Shown piece by piece: positions 8,388 through 17,271 of a stretch of DNA of 64,000 nucleotides (the stretch's first letter is position 1; the number at the start of each line of letters is the position of its first letter). The stretch comes from Halovibrio variabilis (GTDB lineage Bacteria; Pseudomonadota; Gammaproteobacteria; Pseudomonadales; Halomonadaceae): assembly GCF_007991175.1 (NCBI RefSeq), contig NZ_BJXV01000009.1, positions 180,054 through 244,053 of the forward strand, given 5' to 3'. The notes below the pieces were generated by a model. It searched no databases, was not told the origin of the DNA, and worked only from the letters and a program-made list of their open reading frames with translations. Position numbers and translations under genes: made by a program.

Positions 8388-9776
8388 TCAACGTCGATTT
8401 TCCACGACGTATTGCTGCACGGCGGCAAGCTCGGCGGGCAGCACGGTGTAGCGCTCTTCGCGCTCAATGAGGTCTTCCATGTGCGGCGGTAGTGGCACAC
8501 CCGGGAAGCCCGCTTTCACCACCGCTTCGGCGAACTTGGCCGGGTGCGCGGTGGCCAGGGTGATCATCGGCGTTGACTGATCAGCACGGGCGCGCTCGGC
8601 GGCGCGGTAGCCGGTGGCGGTGTGCGGGTCGAGCATTTCACCGGTGCGCTTATGGGCATCGCGGATCGCTTCCAGAATCGTCGCATCGTCCACGCTGTAG
8701 CTGGAAAACTTCTCGCGCAGCGTGGCCAGCGGCGCATCCGCCAGGGCGGTGGGTTCCTGCTGGAAGCGCTCGAGCAGCGCTGCCACGGCCAAACCGTCGC
8801 GATCGTAGGCGTCAAACAGCAGGCGCTCGAAGTTAGAAGACACCACGATATCCATGGAAGGCGCCAGCGTCGCCGCCAGCTCTTTTTTGGAGAAATCGTT
8901 AGCGGTGAGCGTGCGATGGAGAATGTCGTTGGCGTTGGTGGCGATGATGAACTGCTTCACCGGCAGGCCCATTTTGTAGGCCATATAGCCCGCAAAGACG
9001 TTGCCGAAGTTAGCCGACGGCACGCAGAAGCTCACTTCACGGTGCGGTGCACCCAGGGCCACGCCCGAGGCGATGTAGTAAACGATCTGGGCCATAATGC
9101 GCGCCCAGTTGATCGAGTTTACTGCCACCAGACGGGTACCGTTGAGGAACGACTGGTCGGCAAAGCTGGCTTTAACCATTGCCTGGGCGTCGTCGAAATT
9201 GCCTTCAATGGCAATATTAAAGACGTTATTGGCCAGCACCGAGGTCATCTGGCGGCGCTGCACTTCCGAAACCCGGTTGTGCGGGTGCAGGATAAAAATA
9301 TCCAGGTTGTCGCAGTGGCGACAGCCTTCAATCGCCGCCGAACCGGTGTCCCCGGAGGTCGCGCCCATGATCACCGCGCGCTCGCCGCGCTTTTTGAGGA
9401 AATGATCCAGCAGGCGGCCCAGCAGCTGTAGCGCTACGTCTTTAAACGCCAGCGTTGGGCCGTGGAACTGCTCAAGCAGGAAGTGATTGGCATCAAGCTG
9501 TTTGAGCGGCAGCACCGCGTCGTGGTTAAAGGTCGCGTAGGCCTCGGTGACGATGCTCTGGAACGTCGCGTCGTCGATCTCGCCGTTCACAAACGGCTTC
9601 ATTACTCTGAACGCGATCTCGGCGTAAGAAAGCCCGGCCATGTCGGCAAGCTCGTCGCGGGAGAACTCAGGCAGGGTTTCCGGCACGTAGAGCCCGCCGT
9701 CGCTGGCCATTCCCGTGAGCACCACCTCTTCAAAGGAGAGCGCGGGCGCCTGCCCACGCGTGCTGATATAGCGCAT
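8388..9776 (-). CDS. thrC: Threonine synthase
   Basis: This PLP enzyme converts O-phosphohomoserine to threonine, the last step of threonine synthesis, in the cytoplasm. It has 462 residues, close to the long class of proteobacterial ThrC. The PLP-binding lysine is probably Lys112 in HGPTLAFKDVALQ, and GATSGDTGSAA forms the phosphate-binding loop. The N-terminal MRYISTRG is characteristic of the family. It starts 5 bp after the hom stop, so hom-thrC form one transcriptional unit giving the two committed threonine steps; recJ follows in the same direction. Confidence 0.95.
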   Translation of the reverse strand: MRYISTRGQAPALSFEEVVLTGMASDGGLYVPETLPEFSRDELADMAGLSYAEIAFRVMKPFVNGEIDDATFQSIVTEAYATFNHDAVLPLKQLDANHFLLEQFHGPTLAFKDVALQLLGRLLDHFLKKRGERAVIMGATSGDTGSAAIEGCRHCDNLDIFILHPHNRVSEVQRRQMTSVLANNVFNIAIEGNFDDAQAMVKASFADQSFLNGTRLVAVNSINWARIMAQIVYYIASGVALGAPHREVSFCVPSANFGNVFAGYMAYKMGLPVKQFIIATNANDILHRTLTANDFSKKELAATLAPSMDIVVSSNFERLLFDAYDRDGLAVAALLERFQQEPTALADAPLATLREKFSSYSVDDATILEAIRDAHKRTGEMLDPHTATGYRAAERARADQSTPMITLATAHPAKFAEAVVKAGFPGVPLPPHMEDLIEREERYTVLPAELAAVQQYVVENRR

Positions 9777-9781
9777 CTGGG

Positions 9782-11098
9782 TTACTCCCCTTCGTCCAGG
9801 CTTTCCACGCGAATACGTGTCACGGGGCCGGCAATATCCGCCATGGCTTCGATTTCGCGAATCGCTTCATTCATCTGCTTCTCTTTGGTGCGGTGAGTAA
9901 GCAGAATGATGGGCACCAGCTCGCCTTCGGTGGCCTCTTTCTGAATCAGCGCCTCGATGGACATGCCCTGCTCGGCAAGGATGGTCGCCACCCGCGCCAA
10001 GACGCCAGGGCGGTCTACCGCTAGCAGACGCAGATAGTAGGCGGTGGTGATGTCTTCCATCGGCATGATGGGCAGCTGGCTAACATCTTCATCAATCCCG
10101 CTGAACGCCAGGTAAGGCACCCGGTAGTGGTGATCGGTGGAGATATCGCGCGCCACGTCGAGTAAGTCGGCCACTACCGCGGAGGCGGTGGGCTCGGCGC
10201 CCGCACCGGCGCCGTAGTAAAGCGTCGGTCCCACGGCATCGCCCATAATCGCAATGGCGTTTTTCACGCCGTGGACATTGGCCAGCAGGCGTTCTTTGGG
10301 AATCAGCGTGGGGTGAACGCGCAGCTCCAGCCCCTGATCGGTGCGCTTGGAAATGCCCAGGTGCTTGATCACGTAGCCGAGGTTGTCGGCCTGTTCGACG
10401 TCTTCGGCGGTAATCCGCGAAATGCCTTCGGTGAAAGCTTTTTCAAACTGCAGCGGTACGCCGTAGGCAATCGAGGCCAAAATAGTCAGTTTATGCGCCG
10501 CGTCGATACCTTCCACATCAAACGTTGGATCGGATTCGGCGTAACCCAGCGCCTGGGCTTCGGCGAGCACGTCTTCAAACGCCCGGCCCTCATCGCGCAT
10601 GTGGGTAAGAATGTAGTTGCCGGTGCCGTTGATAATGCCCGCCACCCATTCGATACGGTTGGCCCCCAGGCCCTCACGCAGCGATTTGATCACCGGGATG
10701 CCGCCAGCAACGGCCGCTTCAAAGGCTACGATGACACCTTTTTCGTGAGCGGCCTTGAAGATTTCATTGCCGTGCACCGCAATCAGCGCCTTGTTGGCGG
10801 TAACCACGTGCTTGCCGTTGGCGATAGCGGTGAGCACGAGTTCGCGAGCGATATCGTAGCCGCCGATCAGCTCCACCAGGACATCGACATTGGGGTTAGT
10901 GGCGACCTCAAACACATCAGAGGTGGCATTGATGCCGGTAATATCGCAGTCAGGATGAACACTGCGGTGGGCCACCTGCTCAATCACAATAGGGCGGCCA
11001 GCACGACGCGCAATATCGTCGGCGTTGCGGGTCAATACGTTAAGGGTGCCGCCGCCAACAGTGCCTAAACCACAAATACCTACTCTTACCGGTTTCAA
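9782..11098 (-). CDS. hom: Homoserine dehydrogenase
   Basis: This enzyme reduces aspartate semialdehyde to homoserine with NAD(P)H, the branch point to threonine and methionine. The 438 residues show the Rossmann motif GLGTVGGGT (about 10-18), the catalytic-domain signature AGIINGTGNYILT, and a C-terminal ACT domain (about 355-430, DRPGVLARVATILAEQ) that usually mediates threonine feedback. It is monofunctional, without a fused aspartokinase. The start codon is TTG at 11098, preceded by AAAGGGGA; no ATG gives a better fit. An inverted repeat lies in the 147-bp leader between dsbC and hom. Confidence 0.95.
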   Translation of the reverse strand: MKPVRVGICGLGTVGGGTLNVLTRNADDIARRAGRPIVIEQVAHRSVHPDCDITGINATSDVFEVATNPNVDVLVELIGGYDIARELVLTAIANGKHVVTANKALIAVHGNEIFKAAHEKGVIVAFEAAVAGGIPVIKSLREGLGANRIEWVAGIINGTGNYILTHMRDEGRAFEDVLAEAQALGYAESDPTFDVEGIDAAHKLTILASIAYGVPLQFEKAFTEGISRITAEDVEQADNLGYVIKHLGISKRTDQGLELRVHPTLIPKERLLANVHGVKNAIAIMGDAVGPTLYYGAGAGAEPTASAVVADLLDVARDISTDHHYRVPYLAFSGIDEDVSQLPIMPMEDITTAYYLRLLAVDRPGVLARVATILAEQGMSIEALIQKEATEGELVPIILLTHRTKEKQMNEAIREIEAMADIAGPVTRIRVESLDEGE

Positions 11099-11160
11099 AA
11101 TATTTCCCCTTTATTGTCGCGCACCTGATGGTGCTGGCCTTAAATACGGTGTAATTCGAG

Positions 11161-11191
11161 CTTAAAGAGGGTTTTAAAAGCGCTCTTTAAG
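11161..11191. promoter_or_regulatory. Inverted repeat in the hom leader
   Basis: CTTAAAGAG (11161-11169) is repeated in inverse as CTCTTTAAG (11183-11191) with a 13-bp centre. On the minus strand it lies just downstream of a TTGAGA (11198-11203) that could be a -35 element, and about 60 bp before the hom start. No T-run follows, so it is more like an operator than a terminator. No leader peptide rich in Thr or Ile codons was found. Confidence 0.35.
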
Positions 11192-11245
11192 ACCCTATCT
11201 CAATACTATTTCAGCGGTTTGTAGCGTCACATCGTTGCGACGCTA

Positions 11246-12016
11246 TTAGTCTTCCAAGCCTAACATGGCGGAGAGCCGCTCGGGGGGCACAAATCCCGGC
11301 ACTAGCTGCCCATTGGGCAAAATAATTGCGGGCGTACCCTGCACGCCGAGTGCCTTGCCCAGCTCGTACTGTTCTGCCACAGGGTTGTCGCAGTTCCCGG
11401 CGCTTGCAATCGACCGGTCTTCTTTGGCTTGGGTCATCGCTTCACTGCGGTTATCCGAGCACCACACCTGCTGCAGCGTGGCGGCGGCTTGGCTTCCCAT
11501 GCCCGCGCGGGGAAACGCCATATAGTGAACGGCGATACCGCGTTCGTTCAACTCTGGAATGGTGTCGTGTAGGCGCGCGCAGTAGGGGCAGCTAGGGTCG
11601 GTAAACACCGTCACTGTTGCTTTCGGTTCATCGGCGCCGCGAAAAACCACCAACTCACTTTCAGGCACCGCTGCCAGCGTATCGGCACGCGCCTGGTTCT
11701 GCTCTTGCTCGGTCAAATTGACCAGCCCATCATCGCCATTTTCGTACAGGTCGCCGACCAGGAAATAGCTACCGTCAGCGTTGGCGTAGAAAGACTCGCC
11801 GCTCTCTAATCGCACGTGATAAATGCCGTCCATGGGCGTCTCGCTAACCGCCTCCACCGGCATTCTCTGGCCATTGACGCTAAGCGATTCCGCCAGTCGT
11901 TCAGTGACATCATTGGCCTGGGCAGCGGCGGGGATCAAACTGGCGGCCGCTAACCACGTGACCATCGTCAAAGGAGTGAGTAAAGGCGGTACTAAAAAAC
12001 GGCGTTGACGCATCAT
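11246..12016 (-). CDS. dsbC: Thiol:disulfide interchange protein DsbC
   Basis: This is a periplasmic disulfide isomerase that reshuffles wrong disulfides in exported proteins and is kept reduced by DsbD. From the start at 12016 (GAGG eight bases upstream) the protein has 256 residues, with a signal peptide of about 34 residues ending AAAQA. A short N-terminal dimerisation domain follows, then the thioredoxin fold with CPYC (Cys143, Cys146) and the cis-Pro loop GTPAI. A second Cys pair (WCSDN and GNCDN) matches the structural disulfide of DsbC. It starts 5 bp beyond the xerD stop, as in pseudomonads. Confidence 0.92.
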   Translation of the reverse strand: MMRQRRFLVPPLLTPLTMVTWLAAASLIPAAAQANDVTERLAESLSVNGQRMPVEAVSETPMDGIYHVRLESGESFYANADGSYFLVGDLYENGDDGLVNLTEQEQNQARADTLAAVPESELVVFRGADEPKATVTVFTDPSCPYCARLHDTIPELNERGIAVHYMAFPRAGMGSQAAATLQQVWCSDNRSEAMTQAKEDRSIASAGNCDNPVAEQYELGKALGVQGTPAIILPNGQLVPGFVPPERLSAMLGLED

Positions 12017-12020
12017 CAAT

Positions 12021-12902
12021 TCAACCTCGTGGGTGATGTTCTGCATGTAGATTTTCCAAGCGCGCCTGGGCGACATGGGTATAAATTTGGGTCGTCGACA
12101 GGTCGCTATGACCCAGCAGCAGCTGTACGACCCGCAAATTGGCCCCATGATTCAATAAATGGGTGGCAAATGCATGGCGCAATGTATGGGGCGACAGTGG
12201 CCGGGTGATTCCCGCGGTGATCGCATGGACTTTAATGCGGTGCCAAAAGGTTTGCCGGGTCATGGCTTTATCGCCCCGGCCGGGAAACAGCGCCGGGCGG
12301 GTTGGATCCTTCATCAGTGCCAGCCGCGCGGTTTGCATATAGTGCGCCAGCCAATCGGCGGCCTCCTCACCCATGGGCACCAGGCGGTCTTTGTCGCCTT
12401 TACCGCGCACCCTCACCACGTTTTGGCGCAGGTTAACCGCATCGCCGGTGAGCCCCACCAGTTCAGAGACACGCAAGCCGCAGGCGTATAATAACTCCAG
12501 CATGGCCCGGTCGCGGACGCCCAGTGGGGTCTCGGTATCCGGGGCCATCAACAGGCGCTCTACCTCGTTTTCTTCCAAGGTATTAGGCAAGCCGGGTATT
12601 ACGCGCGGCAGCTTGATATCGGTCAGCGGATCGCTTTCCACCTGATGGCTTAAGCGTCCCCAGCGGTAAAAGCTGCGCAGCGTCGACAGTAACCGGGCAT
12701 TGCTGCGCAGCTGATAGCCATCTTCCCGGCGGCTGGCTAGCCACTCGCTTAACCGCTCAGGCGGTGGTGCCAAGAGGGCTTCGCCGTGGCTCTCCAAGTG
12801 CGTTTGCCAGGCGGTCAAATCACGCCGATAGGCCGCTAACGTATGGTCGCTGGCGCCCTGCTCTAGCCAGAGAGCATCTAAAAATGCATCGATAACGCTC
12901 AT
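12021..12902 (-). CDS. xerD: Site-specific tyrosine recombinase XerD
   Basis: XerD works with XerC at dif to resolve chromosome dimers at the division septum under FtsK control. The 293 residues hold an N-terminal SAM-like domain and a catalytic domain with the full set of residues: Arg144 (GLRVSEL), Lys168 (RGKGDK), His239 and Arg242 (HTLRHAF), His265 (LLGHSDL) and Tyr274 (TQIYTHV). The length and the dsbC-hom context mark it as the housekeeping XerD and not a phage or integron integrase. It is the first gene of xerD-dsbC, with a probable promoter in the gap before rplS. Confidence 0.95.
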   Translation of the reverse strand: MSVIDAFLDALWLEQGASDHTLAAYRRDLTAWQTHLESHGEALLAPPPERLSEWLASRREDGYQLRSNARLLSTLRSFYRWGRLSHQVESDPLTDIKLPRVIPGLPNTLEENEVERLLMAPDTETPLGVRDRAMLELLYACGLRVSELVGLTGDAVNLRQNVVRVRGKGDKDRLVPMGEEAADWLAHYMQTARLALMKDPTRPALFPGRGDKAMTRQTFWHRIKVHAITAGITRPLSPHTLRHAFATHLLNHGANLRVVQLLLGHSDLSTTQIYTHVAQARLENLHAEHHPRG

Positions 12903-12955
12903 ACGTTAGCCACCTTCAGCCGCTTTTACTCAGCGACATAAACATGCATTTAGAT

Positions 12956-12988
12956 AAAAAAACCCCGCCCCGCAAAGCGGTGACGGGG
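12956..12988 (-). terminator. Terminator of the rpsP-rimM-trmD-rplS operon
   Basis: A GC-rich hairpin (outer stem 12963-12967 with 12984-12988, inner CGC/GCG) is followed on the minus strand by seven T (12956-12962). It lies about 70 bp past the rplS stop and before xerD. Confidence 0.8.
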
Positions 12989-13059
12989 TCTTGGTATCCG
13001 GGCGCGACGCGTATAGGAACTTACCTACCAAGTACAGCGCGCCCGAGGAACAGTGGCGT

Positions 13060-13416
13060 TTAAGCCAGCTTTTCCTTGATACGAGCAGAACGACCGCTGC
13101 GCTCGCGCAGGTAGTAAAGCTTGGCTTGACGCACGTCACCGCGACGCTTGACTTCAATCGAGTCAACCAGCGGGCTGTAGGTCTGGAAGGTACGCTCAAC
13201 GCCAACGCCGTGAGAAATTTTACGCACGGTGAAGGCGGAGTTCAGGCCACGGTTACGCTTACCGATCACCACACCTTCAAATGCCTGCAGACGCTCGCGG
13301 GCACCTTCTTTTACTTTTACCTGAACGATAATGGTATCGCCGGGGGCAAAGGGAGGAATTTCCTTGCCCATTTGCTCAGATTCGATCGCCTGGATCACTT
13401 TGCTTTTACTGCTCAT
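13060..13416 (-). CDS. rplS: 50S ribosomal protein L19
   Basis: L19 sits at the interface of the two ribosomal subunits. The 118-residue product has the family motifs [24 protein letters not shown] and GVGVERTF. Three consecutive ATG codons occur; the third (13416) is chosen because it gives seven bases between AGGAG and the start and yields the usual [12 protein letters not shown] beginning. It is the last gene of rpsP-rimM-trmD-rplS, 173 bp after trmD, and is followed by a strong terminator. Confidence 0.96.
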   Translation of the reverse strand: MSSKSKVIQAIESEQMGKEIPPFAPGDTIIVQVKVKEGARERLQAFEGVVIGKRNRGLNSAFTVRKISHGVGVERTFQTYSPLVDSIEVKRRGDVRQAKLYYLRERSGRSARIKEKLA

Positions 13417-13589
13417 CATCATACTCCTGAATAACGTGTTGGCTTGACCGCTCAATCATGGGTGGCGGAAGCCGTGATCCCGGCGCTCGAAACGAGCTAC
13501 GCGGGAGTCGTTATGGGTGACACAGGTGCGTAGACTGACCGCCTTAATCGCCCTGCACCGCCGCTCTGGTCTTAGTAGTTGAAAAATAA

Positions 13590-14441
13590 CTACTTAGTGG
13601 ACAGAGCGTGTTCCTCGATAAACTCGTTCAACAGCTTGCGCTGTTCGGCGTCTAACGGTCGGCCTTCCAACAGGTCTGGACGGCGTTGCCATGTACGGCC
13701 TAGTGACTGCTTTAACCGCCAGCGCTTGATGGCCGCGTGATTACCGCTTAGCAGCACATCCGGCACCTGGCGCCCGTCAATGATTTCTGGACGGGTATAG
13801 TGCGGGCAGTCTAACAGCCCGTCATTAAACGAGTCTTCGACAGCGGAATCCTGATGGCCCAGTACACCGGGAATCAGCCTTGCCGCTGCATCGATCAACA
13901 CCATCGCTGGCAGCTCACCGCCGCTCAGCACATAGTCGCCAATCGACCACTCTTCATCGATGTCACTCTCCACCACGCGCTCATCAATGCCTTCATAGCG
14001 CCCTGCCACGACCACTAACGGCCCGGCGGAGGCCAGTGCCTGAACGCCCTGCTGATCCAACTTACGCCCCTGGGGCGATAGATAGATCACCGTCGGCACT
14101 AAGCCGGTGGCTTGTTGCGCCCGCTCACGGGCTGCAAAGATCGCTGCGCGCAGGGTGTCGACTTTCATCAACATGCCTGGACCACCGCCATAGGGGCGGT
14201 CATCGACGCTGCGGTGGCGGTCAGTGGCATAATCCCGCGGGTTCCAAAACTCCAGTGCGATACGCTGTTTTTCTACCGCCCTGCCGACCACGCCCTGTTG
14301 CGTTAGCGCGTCGAACATGTCGGGAAACAACGACACCACGCCGATCCACATCGCTGGCGATACTACTGCATTTTCACTAAGCACCGGCTCTGTTGAGGCG
14401 GTCGATTCATCACTGCTCAAACGGGTCATAAGGTCGGTCAA
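13590..14441 (-). CDS. trmD: tRNA (guanine-N1)-methyltransferase TrmD
   Basis: TrmD uses S-adenosylmethionine to methylate G37 of tRNAs reading CNN codons, which prevents +1 frameshifting. The trefoil-knot SPOUT motifs are visible: [22 protein letters not shown] and [13 protein letters not shown]. The protein is 283 residues, about 30 longer at the N-terminus than the E. coli enzyme, whose start corresponds to [10 protein letters not shown] here. The upstream ATG at 14441 is kept because it overlaps the rimM stop by 4 bp, the typical coupling in this operon, but initiation nearer MWIG is possible. Confidence 0.94.
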   Translation of the reverse strand: MTDLMTRLSSDESTASTEPVLSENAVVSPAMWIGVVSLFPDMFDALTQQGVVGRAVEKQRIALEFWNPRDYATDRHRSVDDRPYGGGPGMLMKVDTLRAAIFAARERAQQATGLVPTVIYLSPQGRKLDQQGVQALASAGPLVVVAGRYEGIDERVVESDIDEEWSIGDYVLSGGELPAMVLIDAAARLIPGVLGHQDSAVEDSFNDGLLDCPHYTRPEIIDGRQVPDVLLSGNHAAIKRWRLKQSLGRTWQRRPDLLEGRPLDAEQRKLLNEFIEEHALSTK

Positions 14442-15007
14442 AACTCAGGGTCCCAATCGACGACCATACGGTCCTCTTGAGGACTGATTTCGACAATGAC
14501 ATCGTCTGGCAAAAATGGCAGCAGCCGCTCACGCTTGTCGATTGACTCAGAATCACCGCGAACCACCACGACATCGTTGGCGCCGGTTTCAAACAGGTAG
14601 CTGACCCGTCCTAGCCGTTCGCCGGCCTGAGTGAAGACCGCTATGCCTTCAAGCTCATGCCAATAATACTCGTCGTCGGCAAGCTTAGGCAGTGACTCTT
14701 TGGGCATCAAGATGTCCGTTTGGGCTAACGCTTCAGCGCCGCTACGGTCATCGACCCCTTCCAGTTGCACGACAATGCCTTTGCCCTGACGACGCCCCTG
14801 AACAATGCTGATGCGCTTAAGGCCTTCGCCTTGGCGCAGCCACCATTCCGGGTAGTCTAGAATGCTGTCTATCGGGCTAGTGTAGGAGTAGACCTTGAGC
14901 CAACCTTTCACCCCATAGGGGCTGGTCAGCTTGCCTAGCACCACATGCGTGTCGTCAGTTTGGCTTAGTTCTTGGCCTAGTTCTTGACTCAGTTCAGAAC
15001 GCGTCAT
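14438..15007 (-). CDS. rimM: 16S rRNA processing / 30S maturation protein RimM
   Basis: RimM binds S19 and helps mature the 30S head. The 189-residue protein has the N-terminal RimM barrel ([22 protein letters not shown]) and the C-terminal PRC-barrel ([16 protein letters not shown]). The first 17 residues carry an imperfect [10 protein letters not shown] repeat encoded by 12-bp DNA repeats, not part of the conserved fold, so the true start could be somewhat later. It stands between rpsP and trmD as in most proteobacteria. Confidence 0.93.
   Translation of the reverse strand: MTRSELSQELGQELSQTDDTHVVLGKLTSPYGVKGWLKVYSYTSPIDSILDYPEWWLRQGEGLKRISIVQGRRQGKGIVVQLEGVDDRSGAEALAQTDILMPKESLPKLADDEYYWHELEGIAVFTQAGERLGRVSYLFETGANDVVVVRGDSESIDKRERLLPFLPDDVIVEISPQEDRMVVDWDPEF
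14963..14998. repeat. Three imperfect 12-bp repeats in the rimM 5' end
   Basis: Units start at 14963, 14975 and 14987. The first two differ at one base in twelve and the third is more divergent. They encode the [10 protein letters not shown] stretch at the start of RimM. Confidence 0.6.
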
Positions 15008-15066
15008 TGACGACCTCAGCTAACCCAGCATTCATCTTGTTTACACAACCAATCCTACAAGCAGGC

Positions 15067-15315
15067 TCAAGCCTGTTTGCGTGCTTCTTTTACCAGCTCA
15101 GCAACGCGGCCAGAAAGCTGGGCGCCTTGGCTCTGCCAATGAACAACGCGGTCTAGGTCAACGCGCAGACGCTCTTCCTGACCACGGGCAACCGGGTTGA
15201 AAAAGCCGATACGCTCGATGAAGCGACCGTCGCGAGCGTTACGCGAGTCGGTAACGGTCAGGTGGTAAAAGGGACGCTTCTTGGCGCCACCACGGGCCAA
15301 ACGAATGGTAACCAT
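15067..15315 (-). CDS. rpsP: 30S ribosomal protein S16
   Basis: S16 is an assembly protein of the 30S body. The 82-residue product begins with the hallmark [19 protein letters not shown] and continues with [14 protein letters not shown]. It is the first gene of the operon, preceded by a 5' untranslated region of about 190 bases and the promoter at 15514-15542. The start has the ribosome-binding sequence AAGGAT. Confidence 0.97.
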   Translation of the reverse strand: MVTIRLARGGAKKRPFYHLTVTDSRNARDGRFIERIGFFNPVARGQEERLRVDLDRVVHWQSQGAQLSGRVAELVKEARKQA

Positions 15316-15513
15316 ACGATAACTATCCTTCGGTTGAGGTTACGAGAGTGTGGTTATAGCGCAAGCCGCTATCGGAACACTCGTCGTGCTGTTTTCTTGG
15401 CGCTAAGCGTGCGTCATAAAGAAACTCGCCTAGTACCATTAAGGCCTTCACTGAGCGCTGCGACCGCGACGTTTTTGACGTATTTGGGCAACACCCACGC
15501 ATGAAGAGGCCGC

Positions 15514-15542
15514 ATTCTACGCAAATGCGCTCGGCTTGGAAA
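15514..15542 (-). promoter_or_regulatory. Probable sigma-70 promoter of the rpsP operon
   Basis: On the minus strand TTTCCA (15537-15542) and TAGAAT (15514-15519) are 17 bp apart. The -10 is strong and the -35 weak. It is the only good candidate in the 284-bp gap between ffh and rpsP and would give a leader of about 190 nt. Confidence 0.5.
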
Positions 15543-15599
15543 GCCTGACAGCCAGAAAACTCTTAGGCCGTCAACCTTACCCAGCGAGCTGGGCGTGAA

Positions 15600-17027
15600 T
15601 TAGCGCCGCGGCAATCCACCGGAGCCGCCCATACCGCCCATGCCACCAGGGCCGCCCGTTCCTCCTGGACCGCCCGGGCCACCGCCGCCCATCATGCCCG
15701 ACATACCGCGCATCATTTTCTGCATGCCGCCTTTTTGGCCTGCCTTTTTCATCATCTTCTGCATCTGCTTATGCTGCTTGAGCAGGCGGTTCAGATCAGG
15801 GACTTGCAGCCCTGCACCGGCGGCAATACGACGCTTGCGCGAGCCGTTGATAATATCCGGTTTGTGGCGCTCTTTCGGCGTCATCGAATTAATCAGCGCC
15901 TCCAGCTTGCCAAGCTCCTTCTCAGGGCCAGGGCCTTGGGCCATTTCAGCCATCTGGCCCATACCCGGCAGCTTGCCCATTAGGCCACCCATACCGCCCA
16001 TCTTCTTGAGCTGCTGAAGCTGGTCGCGAAAATCTTCCAGATCAAAGCCATCGCCCTTTTTGACCTTCTTGGCCAATTTGTCGGCTTTGGTTTTATCAAC
16101 CGTTCGCTCGGCTTCTTCGATCAACGACAGCATGTCGCCCATACCCAGGATGCGCGAGGCGACGCGGTCTGGGTGGAACGGCTCCAGGGCGTCGACTTTT
16201 TCACCGACCCCCATAAACTTGATCGGCTTGCCGGTAATGTGGCGGACGGAAAGCGCCGCACCGCCGCGGGCATCACCGTCGGCTTTGGTGAGGATCACCC
16301 CGGTCAGCGGCAACGCTTCGCTAAACGCCTTGGCGGTATTGGCGGCGTCCTGGCCGGTCATGGCATCGACGACAAACAGCGTTTCCTGGGGTGAGACCGC
16401 CGTATGCAGCGCCTGAATTTCCGCCATCATGGCGTCGTCGATCGCCAAGCGGCCAGCGGTATCGATCAGCACTACATCGTGAAACTGGATCTTGGCGTGC
16501 TTGATCGCCGCTTCGGCAATCGCGACCGGCTGTTGGTCAGAGCGCGAGGGGAAGAAATCCACCGCGACTTCTTTGGCCAGGGTTTCCAGCTGGTCGATGG
16601 CCGCCGGGCGGTAAACGTCGGCAGACACCACCAATACTTTCTTTTTCTCGCGCTCGCGCAGGTAGCGGGCCAGCTTGGCCACCGAGGTGGTTTTACCCGC
16701 GCCCTGTAGGCCGGCCATCAATACAACGGCGGGCGAGCCTTTAAGCACAAAGCCGTCGTTGGCTTCGCCCATGATCGCTTCCAGCTCTTGCTGAACGATC
16801 TTGACGAACTGCTGGCCTGGCGACAGGCTTTTGGACACTTCCTGCCCGACCGCCCGTTCGCGTACGCGCTCGATAAATTCCTTGATGACCGGCAGGGCTA
16901 CATCGGCCTCAAGCAGGGCGCGGCGCACTTCACGCAGGGTGTCTTTAATATTGTCGTCGGTCAGGCGGGCCTGACCCTTAATCGACTTTAACGTCTGGGA
17001 AAGACGCTCACTAAGATTCTGGAACAT
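15600..17027 (-). CDS. ffh: Signal recognition particle protein Ffh
   Basis: Ffh binds 4.5S RNA and signal sequences of nascent membrane proteins and delivers ribosomes to FtsY. The 475-residue protein has the N domain, the SRP GTPase G domain (GLQGAGKTT, DTAGRL, TKADGDARGG) and the Met-rich M domain (about 325-440). Its C-terminus is a Gly/Met tail with GGPGG and GGMGGMGG repeats, longer than in E. coli. The tail is visible at 15605-15700 as a GC-rich low-complexity stretch. It is transcribed toward rpsP but separated from it by a promoter region. Confidence 0.96.
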   Translation of the reverse strand: MFQNLSERLSQTLKSIKGQARLTDDNIKDTLREVRRALLEADVALPVIKEFIERVRERAVGQEVSKSLSPGQQFVKIVQQELEAIMGEANDGFVLKGSPAVVLMAGLQGAGKTTSVAKLARYLREREKKKVLVVSADVYRPAAIDQLETLAKEVAVDFFPSRSDQQPVAIAEAAIKHAKIQFHDVVLIDTAGRLAIDDAMMAEIQALHTAVSPQETLFVVDAMTGQDAANTAKAFSEALPLTGVILTKADGDARGGAALSVRHITGKPIKFMGVGEKVDALEPFHPDRVASRILGMGDMLSLIEEAERTVDKTKADKLAKKVKKGDGFDLEDFRDQLQQLKKMGGMGGLMGKLPGMGQMAEMAQGPGPEKELGKLEALINSMTPKERHKPDIINGSRKRRIAAGAGLQVPDLNRLLKQHKQMQKMMKKAGQKGGMQKMMRGMSGMMGGGGPGGPGGTGGPGGMGGMGGSGGLPRR

Positions 17028-17271
17028 GGGGCCTCTCTGCCTCCGTCACTGCCGTTGGCGCGTACGCCCTGGACTAATAGTAAAAAGATTATACGCGCTC
17101 ATGCTTTGAGTCTCCATGGGGTGCATTCAGCGCCTATGGCTATTTTCGTGCGTTTACCCTGCTGGGCGACGCCGCTTGGATTCGTTATAGTAGTTGGATA
17201 TTTTCGTCATCATCACACTTAATTCGTTTATTTATTCACAGCAACGCGCTGCAAGGCGCACGGATAGCATC

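Noticed and set aside
8622..9431. Long plus-strand frame opposite thrC
   Set aside because: It is an antisense shadow of a conserved gene in GC-rich DNA; similar shadows lie opposite cphA (34081-34944, 35239-35964), cphB and copA.
12021..12902. Tyrosine recombinase as a sign of an integrated element
   Set aside because: Length, full catalytic set and the dsbC-hom context identify the chromosomal XerD. No attachment site or phage genes are near.
15580..15594. CCCAG-CGAG-CTGGG hairpin after ffh as a terminator
   Set aside because: The stem is five bp and no T-run follows on the minus strand.
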